Of a stretch of DNA of 58,579 nucleotides, positions 1 to 7,430 are shown one piece after another. Location: NCBI RefSeq assembly GCF_010015475.1, contig NZ_SSNI01000036.1, positions 1-58,579 on the forward strand, in the 5' to 3' direction. Source of the DNA: Pontibacter pamirensis (GTDB lineage: Bacteria > Bacteroidota > Bacteroidia > Cytophagales > Hymenobacteraceae). Both the position numbers and the translations under genes were made by a program. The notes beneath the pieces were generated by a model, which did no database searches, had not been told where the DNA came from, and was given only the letters and a program-made list of their open reading frames with translations. The first letter of the stretch is position 1, and each line of letters begins with the position of its first letter.

Positions 1-60
1 ATCCTCAAACTCCTTCAGAATTTTGGCGATTTGCTGTGGGGTAAATGTCTTTCTCTTCAT
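1..60 (-). CDS. IS3-family transposase OrfA, N-terminal fragment
   Basis: The first 20 codons are visible, beginning MKRKTFTPQQIAKILKEF. This matches the N-terminal helix-turn-helix start of IS3-family OrfA proteins, which bind the element's ends and form the OrfAB transposase by frameshifting. The gene runs off the window edge. Confidence 0.75.
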   Translation of the reverse strand, partial: MKRKTFTPQQIAKILKEFED

Positions 61-127
61 AAGTAACTGTTCAAAGTTAAAGGTTTTTCTCTACTTCAAA
101 ACAGTTCTATTTGCAGGGGAGCTGACA
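1..127 (-). mobile_element. End of an IS3-like insertion sequence (left window edge)
   Basis: The minus strand reads from a terminal TGTCAGCTCCCCTGCAAATA at position 127 inward to the start of a transposase OrfA. A terminus starting with TG and a CCCCTG run, followed about 65 bp later by the orfA start codon, is typical of IS3-family ends. The rest of the element lies outside the window. On its other side the sequence passes directly into the middle of a coding frame, so the element sits inside a host gene. The target duplication cannot be seen because only one end is present. Confidence 0.75.
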
Positions 128-746
128 CATGGGCGGCCGACATGCCTGGAACAGCACACGTTACCTCGCCTGGACTTTCAACGACCAGTACCAGATCTGG
201 GATAAGAAAAAAGGCCGTTTCCGTTGGGAGATGGGTAATATAGTAGCCGTAATAGATACCAAGACCAAGGACGGCAAAGTATATGTGGAGGGGCAGGAAC
301 TGCAGGACCCAGAGGAGAAGCAGAAATTGTTAGAGCAAACTTATGCCCGCTATATTAACAATTCTTATTGGCTCGTGATGCCGTTTAAATTGCAGGACCC
401 TGGTGTTTCGCTAAAATACATTGGAGAGGAAACCACCATGGACGGTGCAAGCGCCGACGTGCTGGAGATGACTTTTGATGAGGTCGGACTAACGCCTCAA
501 AACAAGTACAGAGTTTGGGTGGATCAGGAAAAGGGGCTTGTTACACAATGGGCTTTCTTCCGGAACTACACTGATGAAGCACCTACCTTCACCCGCCGCT
601 GGTCTGGCTACAAGGACTACGGGAAAGTTAAACTGGCCAGTGACCGCAGCAACCCGCAAAGTGACTTCGAAATTTTTCATATTTCCTCTCCATCCTCGGT
701 CCCGGACAGGATGTTCAACAGCCCGGAGCCGGTGGGAAAGCTGTAG
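128..746 (+). pseudogene. Hypothetical protein truncated at its 5' end by an IS
   Basis: About 205 residues are open from the IS end to the TAG at 744-746. The frame starts in mid-protein: MGGRHAWNSTRYLAWTF looks like an internal tryptophan-rich motif of Bacteroidota exported proteins (a GG-x-x-AW ... YL-x-W-x-F pattern), normally preceded by a signal peptide and 30-50 residues that are absent here. The ATG at 129 is therefore probably an internal methionine. The body is a predicted beta-rich soluble domain with no catalytic motif that I recognise. The stop codon coincides with the first bases of the intergenic repeat TAGACGCAG. Whether the remnant is expressed is unknown. Confidence 0.65.
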
Positions 747-919
747 ACGCAGGACGTTTTGACAAAGGACTTTCGGACAAAGGACAAAAGATGAAAGATT
801 TTTTTAAGAGAACAGCAGGGGCAGCCATGTAGTAGCTGCCCCTGCTGTTCCATATAGGTTAGAAGTGACGCGAATTATGAAGACTCTACTATCCTTTGTC
901 TTTTGTCCAGACGCTGCGT
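747..919. repeat. Intergenic GGACAAAGGAC-type inverted repeat
   Basis: The left side carries TTGACAAAGGAC and GGACAAAGGACAAAAGA. The right side carries the inverted counterpart TCCTTTGTCTTTTGTCC. The outer ends are AGACGCAG in inverted orientation, and the TAG stops of both flanking convergent genes overlap them. Related units occur at 38028-38161 and about 44026-44080. Confidence 0.6.
810..850. terminator. Strong hairpin between convergent genes
   Basis: There is a perfect 16-bp stem, GAACAGCAGGGGCAGC at 810-825 against its complement at 835-850, with a 9-nt loop. A T-run lies 5' of it on the plus strand, so it supports termination best for minus-strand transcripts. It is probably the terminator shared by the two converging genes. 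Confidence 0.6.
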
Positions 920-2374
920 CTAAAGGTTATCCACTGTAGCCGTCAGTGTGCCCTTTGCGTTCACGACTGCTTTTATGCCGTCCGGTGCCAGGTATATGTT
1001 TTCAGGAGTGACATGCTGAATGTTGCCGCGAAGCAGCAACGACTCATGCACCCTGCCCTGCTTATCCAGGGTGGCCTGTAGCATTTTCTTTGCATCGTCT
1101 ATCTGGCGCTGCACTGGTATGTTCACCTGTTGCTCAATCATATCCTTAAACTTGTTTTTGGCAAGCCAGCTGGCTGTGTTCAGTAGTTTGTCTTTGGTGT
1201 CGAGGTCATAATCCACGTCACGCACCTTAATGGAAGCCGTTGCCGCATCATAATAAGGTGTGCCGCGCAGGTATACTTTGCCTATAATTTTCTTGGTGAA
1301 CAAGCCTGCTTTGGTCTTTCCGTCAACATCCAGCATCAGCACTAGTTGCTCTCCGTTAGGCGTGATAGCGGCATCCTTTACAGTAATCTGGCTTTTGCCG
1401 TCATCAAATGTATAGGTTTGGTTTGCTACCTGGTCATGCACCATTCTGCTGGCGTGGGTGTAGGGAATATTTGCCGTTAAGCCAATCTGTACGGCATCTC
1501 CCATCCGGCTGTCGACAATTAGTTTTGGGAGGTTTTTATTCAGTTGCAGCTGGGGCTTACCGTCGGTGGTAACCGTGATGTAAGAGGTAATGCCAAGGCG
1601 GGTGTTGAGGGAGCCGTTTTTGCCTTGTAGCGGTGCCATGCGTACTTCCTTCGGCACTACCGTCAGCCATGTGTTGGTTGCGTCGTCTAACTTCACGGGC
1701 TCCTGTATCATGAGCCAGGCGTCCGTCACATATTTTTTCAAGTCTAGGTGGTTCTGTAGCTCCTTGTCCAGCTGTTTAGAGAGGGTGCTCATCTGCTGGC
1801 GCAGGGCAGGCTCAACAAAGCGGGCCAGGCCAATCTTCAGCGGGCCCAGTTCTATAGTTGGTTTTGTGTTTCCCCACTCAAAGTCGCCGCTCGTAATGGT
1901 ATTGATGCGGTAGTCTTCTGTCAACCCGATGCGGCTTTCTGTCTTAATCACCATGTCGAAGCTGGTGTCTTCTGTCTTGTCGATGGCGGGACAGAACTTA
2001 CACGGGTCCCATTTCCAGCGGCCTTTGGCATAGATGTGCAGCGGTATGCTGAAGTACACCTTGTCCTGCTCGGCCCGCACCGTCATCTTTCCTTTCTTAG
2101 ATACAGTAACGGCCACATTATCATCTTTCAGATTGTCATCCTTGTACAGTACACCGGCTATTTCCTGGTTCAGCCTGTTTTCCATGGCGGCGATAGAGAT
2201 AGAGACAGGCACTGTGATAGAAGACAACTGTGGCTTATATACCGGTGCTGCCGTGGCAGTGGCTGCAGGTGCTGCGGTATTCAGCTTATTTGTGCTGGAA
2301 CAGCTTTGCAGGGCTAGGCCTGTAAGAACTGTAAAGAGCAGGAGGGTAAAGGCTTGTAGAAGTAATTTATTCAC
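920..2374 (-). CDS. DUF4403 family lipoprotein
   Basis: This 484-residue protein has a lipoprotein signal: a hydrophobic stretch at about residues 5-22, then LQSC with the lipid-accepting Cys near residue 25. A low-complexity Ala/Thr/Pro linker and a long beta-rich domain follow. Length and pattern (SITVPVSISIAAMENRLNQ near the start, paired repeats of similar beta units) fit the DUF4403 family, which is common in Bacteroidota and related to lipid-binding tubular folds. It is expected to be anchored in an envelope membrane. Its function is unknown. It stands alone, and its stop overlaps the neighbouring repeat. Confidence 0.8.
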   Translation of the reverse strand: MNKLLLQAFTLLLFTVLTGLALQSCSSTNKLNTAAPAATATAAPVYKPQLSSITVPVSISIAAMENRLNQEIAGVLYKDDNLKDDNVAVTVSKKGKMTVRAEQDKVYFSIPLHIYAKGRWKWDPCKFCPAIDKTEDTSFDMVIKTESRIGLTEDYRINTITSGDFEWGNTKPTIELGPLKIGLARFVEPALRQQMSTLSKQLDKELQNHLDLKKYVTDAWLMIQEPVKLDDATNTWLTVVPKEVRMAPLQGKNGSLNTRLGITSYITVTTDGKPQLQLNKNLPKLIVDSRMGDAVQIGLTANIPYTHASRMVHDQVANQTYTFDDGKSQITVKDAAITPNGEQLVLMLDVDGKTKAGLFTKKIIGKVYLRGTPYYDAATASIKVRDVDYDLDTKDKLLNTASWLAKNKFKDMIEQQVNIPVQRQIDDAKKMLQATLDKQGRVHESLLLRGNIQHVTPENIYLAPDGIKAVVNAKGTLTATVDNL

Positions 2375-2472
2375 AGAATTAGCTGATTTTTAAAAAAGTG
2401 GCGCAAGTTAAACACCTTTTTTGTATTCAGCTATATGTGGCAAGAGACGTGCCGTAAATTTTTCAGTAACAG

Positions 2473-2790
2473 CTACTTTAAGCTATTAAGAAGAACTTTC
2501 ATCTCCTCTTCTGTGGCTACTACGCCACATTCTCTTAAAGTGCCTTTGCGATAGATAGCAAAGAAGGGCGTTCCAGTCAATCTTACCTCCTTACTCGATA
2601 CCGGGTTTTCGGAGGCACTCATGCGTACAAACGTAATATCGCTGTAGGCATGGTCGGAAGAGAAGCGGGTGAAGGAGGGGGCTAGTTGCTTGCACACTTC
2701 ACAAGCCTCGTCTATAAACTTTACAATTACTTTTTCTTTCTCAAAAATCAGTAGTCTCAGATGGTCGTCATTACACTCAATTATTTTCAT
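2473..2790 (-). CDS. Thioredoxin-like protein
   Basis: About 105 residues from the ATG at 2788-2790, which has an AGAAGGA-type ribosome-binding site just upstream. The reading frame stays open further upstream only because it runs into the palindrome at 2846-2903. The protein has a thioredoxin fold with the redox motif CEVC near residue 28, followed by a cis-Pro region (TGTPFF) that matches the thioredoxin active-site loop. There is no signal peptide, so it should act in the cytoplasm as a small disulfide or thiol oxidoreductase. The substrate is unknown. Confidence 0.8.
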   Translation of the reverse strand: MKIIECNDDHLRLLIFEKEKVIVKFIDEACEVCKQLAPSFTRFSSDHAYSDITFVRMSASENPVSSKEVRLTGTPFFAIYRKGTLRECGVVATEEEMKVLLNSLK

Positions 2791-2845
2791 GATCCTTCTT
2801 CTCTTTAATGCTGCCCTTGCAAAGGTATAGACGAGGTGCGGCAAC

Positions 2846-2903
2846 ATATTGTTAATACAAAGGCCAGCTGACACATGTCAGCTGGCCTTTGTATTAACAA
2901 TAT
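2846..2903. repeat. Perfect 28-bp-arm palindrome, probable bidirectional terminator
   Basis: Positions 2846-2873 are the exact reverse complement of 2876-2903, with only CA between them. The core is a GC-rich stem (GGCCAGCTGACA) whose outer arms contain TTTGTATT and AATACAAA, so a U-containing tail follows the stem on either strand. It lies downstream of the barrel gene at 2914-3576 and upstream of the thioredoxin-like gene, where a terminator would be useful. Confidence 0.75.
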
Positions 2904-2913
2904 TAGGGTTCAA

Positions 2914-3576
2914 TTAAAATGCAAATCCTATCCTTATATCACTATGTGCGAAGTTGTTGAAGTTAAAGCCATGATATCCGTCTATGGTGTGGGAATTAAT
3001 ACTCAGGTCGTCTTGCTTATAGTTCACTTCCACATCGCCGTACTTTGTGTAGCCAAGGCCAAGCCCAACCTCAAAGCCAATATATAAGTTTTTGATAACA
3101 TAAATATCTACTCCTGCCAGTCCATTCAGCCTGGCTGATAAGTGGTTTCTGTTGCAATTGCCTGGAGTAGTTGAAGTTGCGCCTTTCACTTCTACAGTCG
3201 CATCCTCAAAACGGCTTGTGCCAACCCCAAGGGGAACCGTGAAGCCAATATAGGGAGAAAGTCTTTTTGTGCCTGCAAAGTGTTTTTCCATTCCCGGTGC
3301 AAAGCTTAAACTAAATGTGGAACTGCTGGCCTCTTCTGTTATTTTGTCATAATCATAATAGACGCTGGCTCCGTAGCGATAAGCTAGTTCATTGCTTTTG
3401 AATTTCCGGAGCCTTACTTGCTGGCCATTGATGCCGCCGTTCAGGCTTAGGCCAACTTCTATGGTTTTATTTCCTGCTATAGGCTTAAGCATATCATCTT
3501 CCGCAGACTGTGCGTGAGCGGCAAATGTAAAACCAAAGGCAAGGGCAAGCAACGTGAGTTTGTTTTTCATATACAT
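2914..3576 (-). CDS. Outer-membrane beta-barrel protein
   Basis: This 220-residue protein has a clear Sec signal peptide: a basic start, a hydrophobic LLALAFGFTF core and cleavage after AHA near residue 22. The remainder alternates in short aromatic/Gly beta strands (SLNGG, YRYGASVYYDYD, PYIGFTVPLGVG, LYIGFEVGLGLG) and ends in an aromatic-terminated strand (IRIGFAF), the usual C-terminal signature of outer-membrane barrels. It resembles the small porin-like barrels of Bacteroidota. The start could be either of two nearby ATGs, at 3576 or 3570. No specific function can be assigned. Confidence 0.75.
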   Translation of the reverse strand: MYMKNKLTLLALAFGFTFAAHAQSAEDDMLKPIAGNKTIEVGLSLNGGINGQQVRLRKFKSNELAYRYGASVYYDYDKITEEASSSTFSLSFAPGMEKHFAGTKRLSPYIGFTVPLGVGTSRFEDATVEVKGATSTTPGNCNRNHLSARLNGLAGVDIYVIKNLYIGFEVGLGLGYTKYGDVEVNYKQDDLSINSHTIDGYHGFNFNNFAHSDIRIGFAF

Positions 3577-3635
3577 TTAAGTTTGAGTTAGAACGCTAAA
3601 TATATATGAATATGTATGTAAAAGAAATATGCAAC

Positions 3636-4364
3636 CTAATGTTTTATAAATTTTATTTTCTTGTACTTAACTTCTGACTCATGCAATGCCTTTGCCAGCC
3701 CGGCATCGTCTTTATACTGCAGTTGTTCGAGCACCCGATACTCTACCTGCACCTGTAGTTGTGCTGCTACAAAAGGCCATGGTTCCACCTGCACGCTAGC
3801 GTCCTTCAACTGCCTCACAACATACATTTCTCCGTCAGGGCCTTTTGTTATTTCGAGTGCGCGCTCATCAGAAGGTAGTTCATTGCGGCAAAGGATGAGC
3901 GAGAGGCGGTCGCACCACTGCATGATGGCATAAGCCTTCTCTGCTTCTTCCTGGCTGATGCCGATGCTTTGGCGGCACACTTTCTGCAGTGCCAGCTGTT
4001 CATCCAGAAAATTGTCAATGCTTTTCTGCTGGCCGCGCCTACTCTCATAGAGATAACTCATGTGCATGGAAGTAAGCAGCGTTACCCAGCGGCTCTGGAA
4101 GCGCACCGCATGCATCAGGTCCCGCGCCTGCTCCAGGGTGTTAGGCTGCAGTGTGAAATCAGCGGGAGCACCTGCCTGTGTGAGTCCGTCTTTCCCGCGC
4201 CAGGCTTTCTGCCGATTGTCGTGGTTGGCAATGGCGATGATAGTTTCCACCCAGTGCTGGCACTGCAGTTCTGGCTTCAGGTGATAGGCCAGCTGTGCCG
4301 CCAGCACGCCATGCGCCTGTTGATAAATGACTTCCCAGCCTTCCGGTATAGCGTTTACAATCAT
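3636..4364 (-). CDS. DUF3891 family protein
   Basis: This 242-residue, signal-less protein is rich in His and Trp. The early HGVLAAQLA segment and the IIAIANHDNRQ motif are the hallmarks of the DUF3891 family, with a conserved HD that suggests a metal-binding helical bundle related in shape to HD-domain proteins. Catalysis is not proven for the family. The gene is single, with its own upstream region. The assignment is by pattern only. Confidence 0.75.
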   Translation of the reverse strand: MIVNAIPEGWEVIYQQAHGVLAAQLAYHLKPELQCQHWVETIIAIANHDNRQKAWRGKDGLTQAGAPADFTLQPNTLEQARDLMHAVRFQSRWVTLLTSMHMSYLYESRRGQQKSIDNFLDEQLALQKVCRQSIGISQEEAEKAYAIMQWCDRLSLILCRNELPSDERALEITKGPDGEMYVVRQLKDASVQVEPWPFVAAQLQVQVEYRVLEQLQYKDDAGLAKALHESEVKYKKIKFIKH

Positions 4365-4506
4365 AGATCAGGATTACGGTATTTATGGATGGGCAGGATA
4401 ACCATTCTTATAAATTGAATAACTGTGCATGCTCAACGTGCGGTGAAGTTCATACAAAGCCTATCCTGTTCATCCTTTAATCCTGTCAATCCTGATTCAG
4501 ACAAAA

Positions 4507-4534
4507 AAGAGGCGATACCACAGCATCGCCTCTT
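4507..4534 (-). terminator. Rho-independent terminator of the threonine dehydrogenase gene
   Basis: A 10-bp stem (AAGAGGCGAT at 4507-4516 with ATCGCCTCTT at 4525-4534) is followed on the minus strand by a run of T. It lies about 40 bp after the stop of the gene at 4572. Confidence 0.8.
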
Positions 4535-4571
4535 CCTTTATTTATATAGATAGTTACACTTCAGCCTATAG

Positions 4572-5546
4572 CTACACCGCCTGCTCTGCCTTCAGCTTCT
4601 TTAAATTATGAAGCATGTCTGCTGTCATGGCATCTAAATCATAGGCTGGTTTCCAGCCCCAATCCTGTTGAGCAGCGCTGTCGTCTATGGTCTGAGGCCA
4701 GGACGCAGCAATTTTCTGGCGGGCATCTGGTTTATAAACAATGTCGAAATCAGGAATGTGTTTCCGGATTGAGGCCGTGATTTCTTCGGGCGAAAAACTC
4801 ATAGCACTGAGGTTATAAGAATCGCGCACTTTTATATCTTCTGACGGGGCGTGCATCAGGTCCAGCGTAGCCTTCAGGGCATCGGGCATATACATCATCG
4901 GCAGGTGCGTGTTTTCGCTCAGGAAGCACTCGAAGATTTCGCCCGCTAAGGCTTTGTGGTAAATATCCACGGCATAGTCTGTGGTGCCACCACCCGGCAG
5001 CGCTTTGTAGCCAATCAAACCAGGGTAGCGGAGGCTGCGCACATCCAGACCATGCTTCTGAAAGTAATATTCACACCAGCGCTCACCTGCCTGCTTACTG
5101 ATGCCATACACCGTGTTTGGGTCCATGATGGTTTGCTGCGGCGTGTTATGGCGGGGAGTGCCGGGGCCGAAAACCGCGATAGAGCTTGGCCAATAAACCC
5201 GCTCCACCTGCTTTTCCAGCGCGAGGTCCAGCACGTTAAAGAGGCCTTCCATGTTCAGGCGCCAGGCAAACTTCGGGTTCTTCTCCCCGGTAGCCGATAA
5301 GACGGCGGCCAGGTGGTAAATCTGCCTGAACTTGTACTTTGAGGTCAGTTCACCCAGCACTTTGGTGTCCAGCACGTCCACATGCTCGAAAGGCCCGGAG
5401 TCGCGCAAGTCCGCATGCCTGGGTGGAGTGACATCAGATGCCACTACATTGGCGCCACCATAGATGTCGCGAAGTGCAAGTGTAAGTTCTGACCCTAGCT
5501 GCCCGCAGGCTCCAATTACTAATATCGTGTCAGGTGTGTTTGCCAT
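4572..5546 (-). CDS. L-threonine 3-dehydrogenase, NAD-dependent epimerase type
   Basis: About 324 residues from the ATG at 5544-5546 (MANTPDT). A longer upstream frame exists but adds residues before the Rossmann strand. The protein has a GACGQLGSEL dinucleotide-binding loop near residue 12 and the YxxxK catalytic pair in YGISKQAGERW, as in extended short-chain dehydrogenases. Bacteroidota enzymes of this length that begin this way oxidise threonine to 2-amino-3-ketobutyrate. The next enzyme of that route, Kbl, lies 2 kb away, which supports the assignment. Another sugar-nucleotide epimerase is less likely. Confidence 0.8.
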   Translation of the reverse strand: MANTPDTILVIGACGQLGSELTLALRDIYGGANVVASDVTPPRHADLRDSGPFEHVDVLDTKVLGELTSKYKFRQIYHLAAVLSATGEKNPKFAWRLNMEGLFNVLDLALEKQVERVYWPSSIAVFGPGTPRHNTPQQTIMDPNTVYGISKQAGERWCEYYFQKHGLDVRSLRYPGLIGYKALPGGGTTDYAVDIYHKALAGEIFECFLSENTHLPMMYMPDALKATLDLMHAPSEDIKVRDSYNLSAMSFSPEEITASIRKHIPDFDIVYKPDARQKIAASWPQTIDDSAAQQDWGWKPAYDLDAMTADMLHNLKKLKAEQAV

Positions 5547-5826
5547 CTTAAAGAGTAAATATTGCACAAAGTAACCTAATTCAGGGCACACCTGAAAGTG
5601 TGTGTTTTGAGAAAGGCAGGCGGCAGACAGGATGATTCTTTTGGTTAAGCACAGGAATTCAGCAACTGGTAAACCGGCCTTTTAAATTGATATGGCATAG
5701 TTTTACAAACCGTGCAGCAAAGGAGTGTTAAGTTTGAAAAAAAGATAAAATGAAGGCTGGTTTAGTGGAGATAATGCGGATGCATCCAGGGCTGGCAAGA
5801 CACCTGTGGCAGCAAACGGATTTTCT

Positions 5827-5834
5827 TATCTTTG
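5827..5834 (+). promoter_or_regulatory. Candidate Bacteroidota -7 promoter element for the repeat-protein gene
   Basis: TATCTTTG matches the TAnnTTTG -7 consensus of Bacteroidota housekeeping promoters, about 95 bp before the start at 5930. A clear -33 TTTG is not present. I see nothing else in the 383-bp gap 5547-5929 between the divergent genes. Confidence 0.4.
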
Positions 5835-5929
5835 TAGAGGAGTGTCTGTATTTTTTAGAAGAACGCCACATTTAAACCCAAAGCCTGTAAATTGCAAGGC
5901 AAGAGCGGGTAGGCAAAAGCCTTTTCAGC

Positions 5930-7204
5930 ATGACGTTTGACGAATACCTGATAAAGAAACGGATAAACAAAGCGGCCTTTGAGGCTGGCGAACCGGCACG
6001 TTATGTGGCATGGCAGGAAATGTACGCGCAAATGCACCCGAACAGCTTTTACATTGCTGTGAAGATGCAGGTGAACAACGTGCGCCTGCGGTACCACCTG
6101 GCAGAGGAGGATATTCCGAAACCTGCCCCGGCTACGGCCGCTGAGAAGCCCCGCCCTGCTGCCCGAAGAGCTGCCCCAGCGCGACCAACTACCAGTGCTC
6201 CGGCTGCAACAGGTGCTCCGGCCACGCCCGCCGTTCCACAGGAAAAAACTGAAGAGAGTGCAGCAGAAGCCGCACCAAAGCCAAGGCCGGTTGTGCGGAG
6301 GCCAGCGGCGATGCAAAAGCCAGCTACAGAAGGAGAGGCGAAAGAGAAGCCAGCGGAAGAGCAGGCAAGTCCTGCCGCCCGTCCGCGACCAGTTATAAAG
6401 CGGCCGGTGATTTCAAAACCAGCAGCAGAAGAAGCAAAGGGGGAAGGAACCACGAATAAGGCTGCTGCAGAGGGAGCCAAGCCTGCCCGCCCAAGACCGG
6501 TGATCAAAAGACCTGCTGCGTTGCAGCAGCCAAAGCCAGACGAAAGCCCGGAAGAGATAAAAGCCCCCGCTTCGGAGCAACCCGCCACAGAAGAAGCGCC
6601 AGCTACCAGACCACCGCGTCCAAGGCCTGTTATCAAACGTCCGGCGGCTTTGCAGAAACCACCGCAGGAAACAGAGGAAACAACAGGAACCGAAGAAGTA
6701 TTGGCGGCGCCTTCAACGGAGGAGAAACCAAAGCCACCTCGGCCGCGCCCTGTCATCAAGCGACCAACGGCTTTACAAAAGCCTTCTTCTGAGACTGAAA
6801 AGGAGGCTCCTCAGGAGAACGCCGCAGCAAGAGAAGCATCTTCCCCGGAAGAGACGCCGAAGCCACCGCGCCCACGGCCGGTGATGAAGCGCCCCATAGC
6901 CCTGCAAAAGCCACCTGTTGCTGCACCTGAACCAGAAGCTAAGACAGAGTCCGCACCTGAAGCACCAACTGTGCCTGAGCCAGCGGAGCAAAAGCCGAAG
7001 CTGCCAAGGCCGCGGCCTGTCATAAAGCGGCCTGCGCCACCAACTCCGCCAGCGGATGAGGAAGCCAGGCCAATTGAGCAGGAGCCACCTAAACCGGAAG
7101 TGCCGCAAGAACAAGAGCAGCCAAGACCAAAGCCCACGCGCCCGAGGCCCATTATGCGGAAACCGCCACCAAAACCAGACGAAGGCGACGGAACAGGTGT
7201 ATAA
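5930..7204 (+). CDS. Pro/Arg/Lys-rich repeat protein with conserved N-terminal domain
   Basis: This 424-residue protein has two parts. Residues 1-62 (MTFDEYLIKKRINKAAFEAG onward) form a compact helical domain seen in many Cytophagales proteins. The rest is low complexity, with about eight copies of a basic unit, variants of RPRPVIKRPAALQKP, spaced 25-40 residues apart by acidic Glu/Ala/Pro/Thr stretches. There is no signal peptide or membrane segment. Alternating basic and acidic blocks suggest a flexible polymer- or nucleic-acid-binding tail, but this is inference. It lies between threonine dehydrogenase and kbl. The long antisense frames over it are composition artefacts. Confidence 0.75.
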   Translation: MTFDEYLIKKRINKAAFEAGEPARYVAWQEMYAQMHPNSFYIAVKMQVNNVRLRYHLAEEDIPKPAPATAAEKPRPAARRAAPARPTTSAPAATGAPATPAVPQEKTEESAAEAAPKPRPVVRRPAAMQKPATEGEAKEKPAEEQASPAARPRPVIKRPVISKPAAEEAKGEGTTNKAAAEGAKPARPRPVIKRPAALQQPKPDESPEEIKAPASEQPATEEAPATRPPRPRPVIKRPAALQKPPQETEETTGTEEVLAAPSTEEKPKPPRPRPVIKRPTALQKPSSETEKEAPQENAAAREASSPEETPKPPRPRPVMKRPIALQKPPVAAPEPEAKTESAPEAPTVPEPAEQKPKLPRPRPVIKRPAPPTPPADEEARPIEQEPPKPEVPQEQEQPRPKPTRPRPIMRKPPPKPDEGDGTGV

Positions 7205-7252
7205 GGGAAAGAGTAAGAAGGGGGGATAAGTGGATAAGAACCTTTACCTACC

Positions 7253-7314
7253 CCTGCCCCTCCGAGGAGGGGAATATTTTACTGATGCAGAAATCCCCTC
7301 CTCGGAGGGGCAGG
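7253..7314. repeat. CCCCTCC-type intergenic inverted repeat
   Basis: A 21-nt arm at 7253-7273 is the exact reverse complement of 7294-7314, around a 20-nt AT-rich centre. Each arm contains a small inner palindrome (CCCTCCGAGGAGGG). It is related to the repeat pair at 11561-11738. The position just upstream of kbl makes it either a terminator for the preceding gene or a REP-like element. Confidence 0.7.
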
Positions 7315-7430
7315 AGTGGGTTCTTTTATTATGAACTCAAGGCTTTAACAAGCCAATCCTTCGTAAATCTGAAGTATAGACAGATGCAGTCTCCGGAGAG
7401 GAGCATATATAACTAACAAACCACGAAACT

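Noticed and set aside
2473..3087. Two divergent frames both starting MSAGLCINN
   Set aside because: The identical starts come from the perfect palindrome at 2846-2903. The true thioredoxin-like start is at 2790 and the plus-strand frame has no gene features.
6049..7152. Long minus-strand open frames rich in Gly/Ala/Ser over the RPRP repeat gene
   Set aside because: They arise because the sense gene has repeated Pro/Arg/Lys codons. They carry no signal, motif or upstream site of their own.
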